A stretch of DNA of 64,000 nt from Sphingomonas glacialis (GTDB lineage: Bacteria > Pseudomonadota > Alphaproteobacteria > Sphingomonadales > Sphingomonadaceae). Position numbers and translations under genes: made by a program. The stretch is from the NCBI RefSeq assembly GCF_014653575.1, contig NZ_BNAQ01000001.1, forward strand, positions 310,001-374,000, in the 5' to 3' direction. Below, one piece after another: positions 23,802 to 33,679 of the stretch (its first letter is position 1; the number at the start of each line of letters is the position of its first letter). The notes under the pieces are model-generated. The model saw only the letters and a program-made list of their open reading frames with translations, did not search any database and had not been told where the DNA came from.

Positions 23802-25612
23802 GCCTTACCGCCGCGCTGCTGCTCGCGCTCGCCGGTCCGGCGACCGCAGTCCCGGTCGAACAGGTCCGCGCGCGTCTGCCCGAGGACGAGATCATCTATT
23901 TCGTCCTGCCCGACCGCTTCGACAATGGCGACCCGGCCAACGACACAGGCGGGTTGACCGGCGACCGGCTGACGACGGGGTACGACCCGACCGCCAAGGG
24001 TTTCTATCACGGCGGCGACATCAAGGGGCTTCTCCAGCGGCTCGACTATATCCAGGCGCTCGGCGTCACCGCGATCTGGGTCGCGCCGGTGTTCAAGAAC
24101 AAGCCGGTGCAGGGCGCGGCAGGGCATGAGAGCGCCGGCTATCACGGCTATTGGATCACCGACTTCACGAAGGTCGATCCGCATTTCGGCACCGACGCCG
24201 AGTTCGCGGCGTTCGTCGATGCGGCGCACGCGAAGGGCATGAAGGTCTATATGGACATCATCGCTAACCACACTGCCGACGTGATCCAGTACCGCGAATG
24301 CGTCGGCAAGAGTTGTGCGTACCGCGGCAAGGCGGATTATCCATATCAGCGCCGGCTTGGCGTCACGGGCAAACCGATCAACGCCGGTTTTGCAGGCGAC
24401 GCGGTACAGACGCCCGAGAACTTCGCCAAGCTGACCGACCCGGCCTATGCCTACACGCCGTTCGTTCCGGCAGCGGAAGCGAAGGTCAAGGTCCCGGCGT
24501 GGCTCAACGACCCGCGCTACTATCACAATCGCGGTGACTCGACCTTTGCCGGAGAATCCGCGCGCTACGGCGATTTCAGCGGGCTCGACGATCTGATGAC
24601 CGAGGATCCGCGCGTGATCGATGGGTTCATCGCGATCTATGGCGGCTGGATCGATCGCTTCGGCGTTGACGGCTTCCGCATCGACACCGCGCGCCACGTC
24701 AATCCCGAATTCTGGCAGGCGTTCATCCCGGCGATGCAAGCGCGCGCCGCCGCGCGCGGGATCCGCAATTTCCCGATCTTCGGCGAAGTCTATTCGGAAA
24801 CCGTCGACCCCGGCTACACCGCGCAATTCACGCGCCGCGACGGCTATCCCGAAGTGCTCGACTTCTCGTTCCAGGCGGCCGCGCGTGCGATGCTGAGCGG
24901 CAAGGCGGGGACCGATGTCTTCGCCAAGCTGATCGACGGCGACGTGCTGTACGAAGGCGGCGACGCCACCGCGCTGCGGCTGCCGACCTTTCTCGGCAAC
25001 CACGACATGGGCCGGATGGGGCACATGCTCGATCTCGCCTGGCCCAAGGCGACCGACGCAGAACGCCTTGCGCGGCTCGAACTCGCGCACGTCCTGCTGC
25101 TTTCGGCGCGCGGAGTGCCGACGATCTATTCGGGCGACGAGCAGGGCTTCACCGGCCATGGCGGCGACCAGGATGCGCGCGAGGATATGTTTGCGAGCAA
25201 GGTCGCGAGCTACAACGACAATCGCCTGATCGGCACCACCAGCACGACGGCAACGGCGCATTTCGGCACCGACAACCCGATCTTCGAGACGATCGCGCGT
25301 CTGTCGCAGATCCGGCGGACCCACGCGCAGTTGCGCCACGGTCGCACCATCGTGCGCTTCGCGTCGGACAAGCCCGGCCTGCTCGCCTTCACGCGCGGCG
25401 ATGACGACGGGCGCGAGATCCTCGTCGTGCTCAACACCTCGGACCAGCCGCTCACCGCGAATGTCGAAGTCGGCGCGCGCTCGGCCGGCTTCGCCACGCT
25501 CGCCGGCGCCTGCCCCGCCACGGTGACCGCACCCGGCTCGGCCGCGATCACGCTCCCACCGCTCGGCTACGCCATCTGCGCCGCCACTCCTGCACGCCTC
25601 CCCAGCGAATGA
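23798..25612 (+). CDS. exported GH13 alpha-amylase-type glycosidase
   Basis: A 604-residue glycoside hydrolase with a short signal peptide (MSLTAALLLALAGPATA). The four GH13 regions are visible: MDIIANHTAD, GFRIDTARH (nucleophile Asp296), FGEVYSE (acid/base Glu330) and FLGNHDMGR (Asp403). The catalytic barrel is followed by a beta-sandwich domain C. Sequence style resembles amylases that act on maltodextrins inside the periplasm. The GTG start overlaps the preceding stop by 4 bp, and the same coupling links it to the next GH13 gene. Expected role: cleavage of imported oligosaccharides to shorter maltosides. Confidence 0.9.
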   Translation: MSLTAALLLALAGPATAVPVEQVRARLPEDEIIYFVLPDRFDNGDPANDTGGLTGDRLTTGYDPTAKGFYHGGDIKGLLQRLDYIQALGVTAIWVAPVFKNKPVQGAAGHESAGYHGYWITDFTKVDPHFGTDAEFAAFVDAAHAKGMKVYMDIIANHTADVIQYRECVGKSCAYRGKADYPYQRRLGVTGKPINAGFAGDAVQTPENFAKLTDPAYAYTPFVPAAEAKVKVPAWLNDPRYYHNRGDSTFAGESARYGDFSGLDDLMTEDPRVIDGFIAIYGGWIDRFGVDGFRIDTARHVNPEFWQAFIPAMQARAAARGIRNFPIFGEVYSETVDPGYTAQFTRRDGYPEVLDFSFQAAARAMLSGKAGTDVFAKLIDGDVLYEGGDATALRLPTFLGNHDMGRMGHMLDLAWPKATDAERLARLELAHVLLLSARGVPTIYSGDEQGFTGHGGDQDAREDMFASKVASYNDNRLIGTTSTTATAHFGTDNPIFETIARLSQIRRTHAQLRHGRTIVRFASDKPGLLAFTRGDDDGREILVVLNTSDQPLTANVEVGARSAGFATLAGACPATVTAPGSAAITLPPLGYAICAATPARLPSE

Positions 25613-27237
25613 GTCCTATGCCCGCCCCTGCCCAACACCCCGTTCCCGGAACTCCCGAACCCTGGTGGAAGGGCGCATCGATCTATCAGATCTACCCGCG
25701 CAGCTTCGCCGACTCGAACGGTGACGGGATCGGCGACCTCAACGGCATCACCGCGCATCTCGAATACGTCGCCGGGCTCGGGATGGACGCCGTCTGGCTG
25801 TCGCCCTTCTTCACCTCGCCGATGAAGGATTTCGGCTATGACGTGGCGAACTATCGCGACGTCGACCCGATCTTCGGGACGCTCGCCGATTTCGACACGC
25901 TGATCGCGCGCGCGCACGCGCTCGGGCTGCGCATCATCATCGACCAGGTCTATTCGCACACGTCGAACGCGCACCCCTGGTTCGAGGCAAGCCGCGCGAG
26001 CCGGTCGGGCGACAAGGCCGACTGGTACGTCTGGGCCGATGCCAAGCCCGACGGCAGCCCGCCGTCGAACTGGCAATCGGTGTTCGGCGGCCCGGCGTGG
26101 ACGTGGGACGCGCGGCGGCAGCAATATTATCTGCACAATTTCCTAAAGGAACAGCCGCAGCTCAACGGGCACAATCCGGCGGTGCAGCAGGAACTGCTCG
26201 ACACCGCGCGCTTCTGGCTCGATCGCGGCGTCGACGGCTTCCGGCTCGATGCGATCAATTTCGCGATGCACGATCCCGCGCTGACCGATAACCCGCCCGC
26301 GCCCGCGACCAATCGCGCGCGGACGCGGCCGTTCGATTTCCAGTTGAAGCTGCACAATCAGGGCCATTCCGACATTCCGCCGTTCCTCGAGCGGATCCGC
26401 GCGTTGCTCGACGAATATGGCGCTGGCTTCACCGTTGCCGAGATCGGCGGCGAGGATAGCGACCGCGAGATGAAGCTGTTCACCGCGGGCGGCAAGCGGC
26501 TCGACAGCGCATACAGCTTCGACTTTCTCTACGCCGATGCGCTGACGCCCGAGCTCGTCGCGGACTCGCTCGCGCGCTGGCCCAACGATCCGACGATCGG
26601 CTGGCCAAGCTGGGCGTTCGAGAATCACGACGCACCGCGCGCGGTGACGCGCTGGACGCGCCCCGATCATGCGCGCGCCTTCGCGCGGATGAAGCTGCTG
26701 CTGCTCGCGTGCCTGCGCGGCAACATTTTCCTCTATCAGGGCGAGGAGCTGGGGCTGACGCAAGTCGACATCGCGTTCGAGGATCTGCTCGATCCCGAGG
26801 CGATCGCCAATTGGCCGATGACGCTGTCGCGCGACGGCGCACGGACGCCGATGCCGTGGACCGGTGCCGCGCCCGATCTCGGTTTCGGAAGCGCAACGCC
26901 GTGGCTGCCCTTCGGCGGCGACCATGCGGCGCTCGCGGTCGATGTGCAGGATGCAAATCCGGAGTCGCAGCTCAACTGGACGCGCCGCGTGATCGCTGCG
27001 CGCAACGCACATCCGGCATTGCGTTCGGGCGACCTTCGGATGCGCCACAATGACGCCGCCGTGCTCGCGTTCGAGCGCGAAGAGAATGGCGAGCGGCTGC
27101 TGTGCCTGTTCAACATGAGCGATGCCGCGCAGGCTTGGCCGGAGGGCATCGAACCGACGAGTAGGATCCTGCTCGCTACAGGCGAATTGAAGACGGGCAC
27201 CCTCCCCGCCTTCGCCGGCTTGGTGCTGCGCGTGTGA
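25609..27237 (+). CDS. GH13 alpha-glucosidase (GH13_23-like)
   Basis: A 542-residue enzyme without a signal peptide. Landmarks: WWKGASIYQIYPRSFADSNGDGIGDLNGI at the start, DQVYSHTS (region I), GFRLDAIN with nucleophile Asp214, TVAEIGGE with acid/base Glu278 and FENHDAPR with Asp341. The QPQLNGHNPAVQ segment is typical of alpha-glucosidases of the GH13_23 type found in Alphaproteobacteria. It would release glucose from maltose and short maltodextrins in the cytoplasm after MFS import. Start overlaps the amylase stop; Met4 (25618) is an alternative start. Its stop is overlapped by the next gene's GTG. Confidence 0.92.
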   Translation: MSPMPAPAQHPVPGTPEPWWKGASIYQIYPRSFADSNGDGIGDLNGITAHLEYVAGLGMDAVWLSPFFTSPMKDFGYDVANYRDVDPIFGTLADFDTLIARAHALGLRIIIDQVYSHTSNAHPWFEASRASRSGDKADWYVWADAKPDGSPPSNWQSVFGGPAWTWDARRQQYYLHNFLKEQPQLNGHNPAVQQELLDTARFWLDRGVDGFRLDAINFAMHDPALTDNPPAPATNRARTRPFDFQLKLHNQGHSDIPPFLERIRALLDEYGAGFTVAEIGGEDSDREMKLFTAGGKRLDSAYSFDFLYADALTPELVADSLARWPNDPTIGWPSWAFENHDAPRAVTRWTRPDHARAFARMKLLLLACLRGNIFLYQGEELGLTQVDIAFEDLLDPEAIANWPMTLSRDGARTPMPWTGAAPDLGFGSATPWLPFGGDHAALAVDVQDANPESQLNWTRRVIAARNAHPALRSGDLRMRHNDAAVLAFEREENGERLLCLFNMSDAAQAWPEGIEPTSRILLATGELKTGTLPAFAGLVLRV

Positions 27238-28754
27238 GCGATGCCGCCAAGGACCTCGCCCGCGACGGCGCGATCGTGATCCTTGGCGGCGGAACCGCAG
27301 GCTGGATTGCGGCGTGCCTGTTCGCGCAGCGCTGGCCGAACGCGCGGGTGACGCTCGTTGAAAGCCCCGAGATCGGCATCGTCGGCGTCGGCGAAGGCTC
27401 GACCCCGCAGCTCAAAGGTTTTTTCGACCGGCTCGGCATCGTCGAGGCCGAGTGGATGCCGGCCTGCGATGCGACCTACAAGCTCGGCATCGGCTTTGCG
27501 GGCTGGTCCGACCGGCGGGGGTTCGAGCGCTACTTCCACCCCTTCCCTACCGCGCTCGACAGCCACACCGCGGGCTCGTTCTTCTACAACACGCGCGCCC
27601 GGCGGACGGGCCGCGGCGTCGCGGCGCATCCCGACCAATTCCTGCTTCCGGCGCGGCTTGCCGCAGCCGGATGCGCGCCGCAGCCCGAGGAGAGCTTTCC
27701 GTTCGAGGTGAGCTACGGCTATCATTTCGACGCCTACAAGGTCGGCGCGTTCCTCGGCCGGCATGCGGTGACCAAACTCGGCGTCACTCACCTCCAGCGT
27801 CGCGTCGAAAGCGTCGAACGGCGCGCCGATGGCGGCATCGCGGCGTTGCTGTGCGACGACGGCGAGCGGATCGCGGGCGATCTCTTCCTCGACAGCAGCG
27901 GCTTTCGCAGCCTGCTGTTCGAGGGCACGCTCAGTGTGCCGTTCGTCCGTTATGGCGACTCGCTGTTCAACGATTCGGCGGTGGTCATGCCGACCCCGCG
28001 CGATCCTGCGGCACCGCTGGCGAGCCAGACGCGCGCCACGGCGCTGTCGGCGGGCTGGGTGTGGAACATCCCGCTGACCAGCCGGACCGGCAACGGCTAT
28101 GTCTATTCCAGCCGCCATGTCAGCCGCGACCAGGCCGAGGCCGAGCTACGCGCGCACTTGAAGGTCGGCGACGAAGGCACCGCGCGCCACCTGTCGATGC
28201 GCGTCGGGCGCGTCGCCGAAAGCTGGTCGCACAATGCGCTCGCGGTCGGACTGGCGCAGGGGTTCCTCGAACCGCTCGAGGCGACCGCGCTCCACATCGT
28301 CATCGCCACGGTCGAGGCGTTCCTCGACGCCGTCGATGCCGACGGGTTCACCGAGAAGGCCCGCATTCCCTTCAACGCCCGCATCGCCGCGCGCTATGAC
28401 GGCGTGCGCGACTATATCGTCGCGCATTACCGGCTCAACCAGCGTCACGCCGACCCGCACGACTATTGGGCGGCGGCTCGCGCGGTCGAGCCGTCCGACA
28501 CGCTCAAGCACGTCATGTCGGCCTGGTTCACCGGCGCCGACCTCACCGCGACGATCGACCAGCTCGACATAACGCGCTATTACAATGCGATAAGCTGGCA
28601 TTGTCTGCTCGCTGGATACGGCACCTTCCCCGACGCCGCGCGGCTCGTGCCGCCCGGCCCCGATATCGAGCGGATCGACATGGTCAGGATCGAAGACTTC
28701 CTGCGCCGCTGCGCGCACAATTTCCGCCCGCATACCGATCACCTCCCCCGGTAA
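27234..28754 (+). CDS. tryptophan-halogenase-like flavoprotein, copy 2
   Basis: A 506-residue paralogue of the upstream halogenase-like gene. FAD motif ILGGGTAGW, GVGEGSTP, Lys83 in TYKLGIGF and the WVWNIP motif (275-280) are retained. The segment after the GF reads FLEPLEAT, so Glu349 is kept but the following Ser of PrnA-type enzymes is Ala350. That loss may weaken or change halide chemistry. It is placed between two glucosidase genes and its GTG overlaps the previous stop. It could be a halogenase on an unknown substrate, or a flavoenzyme that no longer halogenates. Confidence 0.86.
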   Translation: MSDAAKDLARDGAIVILGGGTAGWIAACLFAQRWPNARVTLVESPEIGIVGVGEGSTPQLKGFFDRLGIVEAEWMPACDATYKLGIGFAGWSDRRGFERYFHPFPTALDSHTAGSFFYNTRARRTGRGVAAHPDQFLLPARLAAAGCAPQPEESFPFEVSYGYHFDAYKVGAFLGRHAVTKLGVTHLQRRVESVERRADGGIAALLCDDGERIAGDLFLDSSGFRSLLFEGTLSVPFVRYGDSLFNDSAVVMPTPRDPAAPLASQTRATALSAGWVWNIPLTSRTGNGYVYSSRHVSRDQAEAELRAHLKVGDEGTARHLSMRVGRVAESWSHNALAVGLAQGFLEPLEATALHIVIATVEAFLDAVDADGFTEKARIPFNARIAARYDGVRDYIVAHYRLNQRHADPHDYWAAARAVEPSDTLKHVMSAWFTGADLTATIDQLDITRYYNAISWHCLLAGYGTFPDAARLVPPGPDIERIDMVRIEDFLRRCAHNFRPHTDHLPR

Positions 28755-28772
28755 TCTCTTGAAAGACCTGAC

Positions 28773-31262
28773 ATGAAACGCTTCCCCCTCGCGTTGCTGC
28801 TCGCCACCGTCGCGCTGCCGCTCACCACGGTCGCCGCGCACGCGCAGAGCGCTGCCCTCGCCCCGACGCTCACCGCGGCCAAGGACGGCGTCGAAGTCAC
28901 CGCCGGCGCGCTCAAGATGAAGCTGATCGCGCTTAGCGACGATCTCGTTCGCGTCCGAATCGCGCGCGGCGGCGTCTATCCCGAGGACGCCAGCTGGGCG
29001 GTCCTCCCTGCACAGCGCAAGACGCGTGCGGCGGTGACGCCCACCGCCGACGGTTTCACCACCGCGAGCCTGCGCGTCCGCATCGGTGCCGGTGGTGCAG
29101 TGACGTTCGAGACGCTCGACGGCAAGATCATCTCGGCCGATGCCGCGCCCGCGAGCGTCGACGGCAAGACCTTCACGCTGACCAAGACGCTGCCGATCGG
29201 CGAGCATTTCTACGGTCTCGGCGACAAGACCGGCGGGCTCGACCGGCGCGGCAAGGCGTTCGTCGACTGGAACACCGACGCGTTCGGTTTCTCGAGCTCG
29301 GACGATCCGATCTACAAGTCGATCCCCTTCTTCGCCTCGACCGGGGCGGCAGGCGGCAGCTACGGGATCCTGCTCGACAACACCTATCGCACCTGGTTCG
29401 ACTTCGGCCACAAGGATGCCGAGACGCTCGCGTTCGGCGGCCCCGACGGCCCGATCGACTATTATTTCATCGCCGGGCCGACCCTCGCCGACGTCACCCG
29501 CCGCTACGCCGGGCTGACCGGCCGCGCGCCGCTCGCGCCGAAATGGGCGCTCGGCTATCAGCAGTCGCGCTACAGCTACATGTCCGCCGACGAAGTCCGC
29601 GAGATCGCGCGGCATCTGCGCGCCGACCGCGTGCCGACCGACGTGATCTGGCTCGACATCGACTATCAGGACCGCAACCGGCCCTTCACCACCAACCCCA
29701 AGACCTTCCCCGACATGGCGAAGCTCGTCGCCGACATGAAGGCGCAGGGGATCAAGCTGGTCGCGATCACCGACTTGCACATCGCCAAGGTCGATACCGG
29801 TTATGCGCCCTACACCAGCGGCAAGCGCAGCGACGAATTCGTCAAGAACCCCGACGGCAGCGACTATGTCGCGCCGGTCTGGCCCGGCCCGTCGGTCTTC
29901 CCCGATTTCACCCAGGCCAAGTCGCGCGCGTGGTGGGGCACGCTCTACAAGGGCTTCCTCGATGACGGCGTTGCCGGCTTCTGGAACGACATGAACGAGC
30001 CCGCGATCTTCAACACCGCGACCAAGACGATGCCGCTCGACACGCAACACCGCATCGCCAGCGACGATTTCGCCACCCGCACCGGCGACCACCGCGAGAT
30101 CCACAACGTCTACGGCATGCAGAACACGCGTGCGACCTATGACGGCCTGCTCAGCCTACGCCCCAACGAGCGGCCGTTCGTCATGACGCGCGCGAGCTAT
30201 GCCGGGGGCCAGCGCTATGCCGTGACCTGGACCGGCGACAACAGCGCGACCTGGGACCATCTGAAGCTCTCGGTCCACCAGATCCTCAATCTCGGCCTGT
30301 CGGGCTTCGCCTATAGCGCCGCCGACGTCAGCGGCTTTGCGGGCGGGCCGAGCCCCGATCTGCTGACGCGCTGGTTCGAGATCGGCGCGTTCACGCCGGT
30401 GTTCCGCGATCACTCGGCGACCGGTACGCCGCGCGTCGAGCCGTGGGTCGACGGCCCCGATCATCTCGCGATTCGCCGCCGCTTCGTCGAGGAGCGCTAT
30501 CGGCTGATGCCGTATTTCTACGCGCTCGCCGACCAGAACAGCCGGCTCGGCGATCCGATCATGCGCCCGGTGTTCTACGATTATCCGAGCGCCGCGAGCA
30601 TGGGCTGCGATCAGTCGATGGCGTTCACGCTCGGCAAGGCGCTGCTGATCGCGCCACCGCCAAGCCCCGAATCGCCGCAGCGCTACGACGTCTGCCTGCC
30701 CGCGGGCGGCTGGTACGATTACTGGACCGGCCAGCGCGCCGGGAGCCCCGAGCCAACCTCCGCCGGCCCGATCCAGTCGGCGACGCAGGCCGTCCCGACC
30801 GAACACGCCAAGGGCGACCGCGTGAGCGAAACCCCGCGGCTCGATCGGCTGCCGGTGTTCGTCCGCGCCGGCACGATCCTGCCGCGCCAGCCGCTCGTCC
30901 AGAGCACCGCGCAAACGCCGTCGGGGCCGCTGATGCTCGACATCTATCCGGGCGAGGACTGTGTCGGAACGCTCTACGAGGATGACGGCACGACGCTCGC
31001 CTATCAGCGCCGTGGCTATCTGCGGCAGACGGTCCGCTGCAGCGTAACCCCGAACGGACTGACGATCGCGTTCGACGCGCGCGAGGGCAGCTTCGCGCCG
31101 TGGTGGAAGCAGATCGCCGTCACCGTGCACGGCTGGACCGGTGCCGCCACCGTGGCGCAGGACCGCAAGGCGATCACCGCGCAGCCAGACAGCGCGGCCG
31201 GCACGCTGAGCTTCACCGTCGCCGCGCCAATCCGGGCAACGCAGATCACGCTGGCGCGCTGA
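28773..31262 (+). CDS. exported GH31 alpha-glucosidase
   Basis: An 829-residue retaining glycosidase. The signal peptide (MKRFPLALLLATVALPLT, cleavage near AHA-QS) is followed by an N-terminal beta-sandwich (about 30-240), the (beta/alpha)8 barrel and C-terminal beta domains. The nucleophile Asp is in GFWNDMNEP and the acid/base Asp in TWTGDNSATWDHL; DVIWLDIDYQD and FTPVFRDHS line the active site. GH31 alpha-glucosidases of this length remove terminal alpha-glucose from malto- or isomalto-oligosaccharides. Placed 18 bp after the second halogenase gene, it would work in the periplasm along with the amylase. Confidence 0.93.
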   Translation: MKRFPLALLLATVALPLTTVAAHAQSAALAPTLTAAKDGVEVTAGALKMKLIALSDDLVRVRIARGGVYPEDASWAVLPAQRKTRAAVTPTADGFTTASLRVRIGAGGAVTFETLDGKIISADAAPASVDGKTFTLTKTLPIGEHFYGLGDKTGGLDRRGKAFVDWNTDAFGFSSSDDPIYKSIPFFASTGAAGGSYGILLDNTYRTWFDFGHKDAETLAFGGPDGPIDYYFIAGPTLADVTRRYAGLTGRAPLAPKWALGYQQSRYSYMSADEVREIARHLRADRVPTDVIWLDIDYQDRNRPFTTNPKTFPDMAKLVADMKAQGIKLVAITDLHIAKVDTGYAPYTSGKRSDEFVKNPDGSDYVAPVWPGPSVFPDFTQAKSRAWWGTLYKGFLDDGVAGFWNDMNEPAIFNTATKTMPLDTQHRIASDDFATRTGDHREIHNVYGMQNTRATYDGLLSLRPNERPFVMTRASYAGGQRYAVTWTGDNSATWDHLKLSVHQILNLGLSGFAYSAADVSGFAGGPSPDLLTRWFEIGAFTPVFRDHSATGTPRVEPWVDGPDHLAIRRRFVEERYRLMPYFYALADQNSRLGDPIMRPVFYDYPSAASMGCDQSMAFTLGKALLIAPPPSPESPQRYDVCLPAGGWYDYWTGQRAGSPEPTSAGPIQSATQAVPTEHAKGDRVSETPRLDRLPVFVRAGTILPRQPLVQSTAQTPSGPLMLDIYPGEDCVGTLYEDDGTTLAYQRRGYLRQTVRCSVTPNGLTIAFDAREGSFAPWWKQIAVTVHGWTGAATVAQDRKAITAQPDSAAGTLSFTVAAPIRATQITLAR

Positions 31263-31408
31263 CCGGGCGCGCCCGGCGGCTATCCCGGGCGCGACAGCGC
31301 GCCACGGGGCCTTGCGCTTTGCCCTCTGTTGTCTGACTATAAGCGCAAGGGGATCACGTCGACACTGCGTCGGCGGCCTTGTGTCACAGACTCCTGGAGG
31401 GGACCTCG

Positions 31409-32548
31409 ATGCCTCGGACTTTCGCTCTTGCGGCGCTTGCGCTCGGCTTTGCCGCACCCACCATGGCAGCCGCCGCCGGCGCCGATCGCGCGCCTTTCGG
31501 AACGCTCGCCGACGGCAGCCCGGTCGAAGTGGTTACACTGACCAATAGCCACGGCATGCGCGCGCGGATCCTGAGCTACGGCGCGATCCTCCAGGGCGTC
31601 GACGTTCCCGACCGCGACGGCAAGATCGCCGACGTGACGCTCGGCTATGGCGATATGCGCGGCTATCTCACCGCGCCCAATTATTTCGGCGCGACCGTTG
31701 GACGTTATGCCAACCGCATCAAGGGCGGTCGCTTCACGCTCGACGGCAAGGGCTACACGCTCGCGCTCAACAACAAGACCAACGCGCTGCATGGCGGCGT
31801 CAAGGGGTTCGACAAGCGTCCGTGGCGGATCGTCGACGTAGCCGGCGGTGCCACGCCACACGTGACGCTCGCATACACCAGCGCAGACGGCGAGGAAGGC
31901 TATCCCGGCGAACTCCAGGTCACTGCGACCTATTCGCTCAACGACGCCAACGAACTCACAATCGAGTATCGCGCGACGACGAACAAGCCGACGATCGTCA
32001 ACATCACCAATCACAGCTTCTTCAATCTTGGCGGCGAGGCGGCACAGCGGTCGATCTATGACGCTGTGCTGACGATCCCCGCCGATACGACGACGCCGGT
32101 CGATGCCACGCTGATCCCGACCGGCAGCTTCCGCCCGGTCGCGGGAACGCCGTTCGACTTCCGCACGCCGACCGTGATCGGCGCGCGGATCCGCGATGCG
32201 AGCGATCCGCAGATCGTCTATGGCCAGGGGTATGACGAGAATTACGTCCTCGCGCGCACGCTCAGCGCGACGCCGCGGCTTGCGGCGCGCGTCTCCGATC
32301 CGGTGAGCGGGCGGACGATGGAAATCCTGTCGAACCAGCCGGGCGTCCAACTTTACACCGGCAACTTCCTCGATGGCACCGCGGTCGGCAAATCGGGCCA
32401 TGCCTATCGCCAGGGCGACGGCATCGCGCTCGAGCCGCAGGTGTTCCCCGACACCCCCAACCAGCCGGCGATGGGATCGGCGCGGCTCGATCCGGGCCAG
32501 ACCTATCGCAACGTGATCGTCTATCGCTTCTCGGTCGCCGCCCACTAA
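31409..32548 (+). CDS. exported aldose 1-epimerase
   Basis: A 379-residue galactose-mutarotase family enzyme. The signal peptide (MPRTFALAALALGFAAPTM) precedes the beta-sandwich fold with NALHGGVKGFDK (substrate His), NITNHSFFNLGG (catalytic His) and IALEPQVFPDTPN (catalytic Glu). It interconverts alpha and beta anomers of glucose or galactose. The ATG at 31409 follows GGAGGGG. A signal peptide places it in the periplasm, fitting the role of speeding anomer exchange for glucose freed by the GH31 and GH13 enzymes before MFS uptake. It ends the plus-strand glucan operon and meets the exporter operon head-to-head at its 3' end. Confidence 0.92.
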   Translation: MPRTFALAALALGFAAPTMAAAAGADRAPFGTLADGSPVEVVTLTNSHGMRARILSYGAILQGVDVPDRDGKIADVTLGYGDMRGYLTAPNYFGATVGRYANRIKGGRFTLDGKGYTLALNNKTNALHGGVKGFDKRPWRIVDVAGGATPHVTLAYTSADGEEGYPGELQVTATYSLNDANELTIEYRATTNKPTIVNITNHSFFNLGGEAAQRSIYDAVLTIPADTTTPVDATLIPTGSFRPVAGTPFDFRTPTVIGARIRDASDPQIVYGQGYDENYVLARTLSATPRLAARVSDPVSGRTMEILSNQPGVQLYTGNFLDGTAVGKSGHAYRQGDGIALEPQVFPDTPNQPAMGSARLDPGQTYRNVIVYRFSVAAH

Positions 32549-32566
32549 CGCCGGCGATCGACCCGA

Positions 32567-33679
32567 TCACGCTGCTCGCGCGCTCCGGGAGGAACGCGTG
32601 AGCAGCCAGGCGGCGAGCGCGCCATAGACCAGCGCTTCAGCAGCCAGCGCGATCGCGTCAGCCGCCACGTCGTTCAACCCAGCCCCCATCTGATTGAGCG
32701 GCACGAAGATATGCACCGCGAGCGTCGAGGGCGCGAGATGCGCGAGTGCGGCGAGCCAGGACGGCATCTGCTCGAGCGGCCATGCCGATCCGGTGAGGAA
32801 GAAGAGCGGAACCGAGGTCGGCACGAGCACCGCCATCGCGCGCTCCGAACGATCGAAGAGCCCGCCGAGGAACAGCCCGAGCGCCGCCACCGCTGCGGCA
32901 AAGCACGGCACCGTCACCAGCAAGGCCGGGATGTTGCCGCCACGCGGAACGTCCTGCAGCCAGAAGATGAAGCCGAAATAGAAGAACGCCGCGAACACGC
33001 CGAGCAGCGTCATCGCCGCCCATGCCCCCAAAAACGCAGCACGCCGCATCGGCGGATCGCCGCGCTCGCGTCGCCCGGCGACGAAGGTCGCGACGCCGAA
33101 CAACAGCGTCTGCTGGAGGATCACACTCGCGACCGCGGGAAAGATATAGTCCTTGTAGCCTGCGCCGGTGTTGAACAGCGGCTCCTGGATGACGCGGACC
33201 GGGGTGCGCAGCCCGAGGGCGCGCGCCGCGCTCCCCAGCCGGTTCTCCGCCGCGCCCGCGATCGCCGCGCTGACCCCCTCGCCGATCGCGCTCGCGCGCA
33301 ACAGATATGCGGCCTTCACCCATACGCCGACACCGCCGCCCGGCGCGCCGGTCAGCAGCGAGCGCGTCACCCCGCGCGACATCAGGATGATCCCGTCGGC
33401 CTCGCCCGCGCGCATCCGCGCAGTCGCGCTTGGCATGTCGGCGACCGAGGCGACGATCCGCACTTCGCGCGTCGCCGCCAGATTGCGCAGCACCTCGCGC
33501 GTCAGCCCACTATCCTCCTGATCGACCACCAGCACGGGCACGCTTTGCGTCGCTTCGTGCGCATACGGCGCGGGATAGTAGAAAGCATAGAGCACGACCG
33601 CGAGCAGCATCGTGCTGGCGAGCGTGCGCGAGGTCAGCACCGTCCGCCACGTCTCCTCGAAGGCTTCGCGAAAGCTCAT
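32567..33679 (-). CDS. ABC-2 type transporter permease (YhhJ-like), distal copy
   Basis: A 370-residue membrane protein. One N-terminal helix (about 20-35) is followed by an extracytoplasmic domain (PVLVVDQEDSGLTREVLRNLA, ADGIILMSRGVTRSL) and five to six helices at the C-terminus (FPAVASVILQQTLLFGV, AFFYFGFIFWLQDV, FFLTGSAWPLEQMPSWL). This is the ABC-2 family plan of YhhJ/YbhR permeases. It overlaps the preceding permease gene by 4 bp. The operon contains two such permeases, a membrane-fusion protein and TolC, but no ATP-binding protein. The substrate is unknown; drugs, lipids or large molecules are handled by relatives. Confidence 0.88.
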   Translation of the reverse strand: MSFREAFEETWRTVLTSRTLASTMLLAVVLYAFYYPAPYAHEATQSVPVLVVDQEDSGLTREVLRNLAATREVRIVASVADMPSATARMRAGEADGIILMSRGVTRSLLTGAPGGGVGVWVKAAYLLRASAIGEGVSAAIAGAAENRLGSAARALGLRTPVRVIQEPLFNTGAGYKDYIFPAVASVILQQTLLFGVATFVAGRRERGDPPMRRAAFLGAWAAMTLLGVFAAFFYFGFIFWLQDVPRGGNIPALLVTVPCFAAAVAALGLFLGGLFDRSERAMAVLVPTSVPLFFLTGSAWPLEQMPSWLAALAHLAPSTLAVHIFVPLNQMGAGLNDVAADAIALAAEALVYGALAAWLLTRSSRSARAA

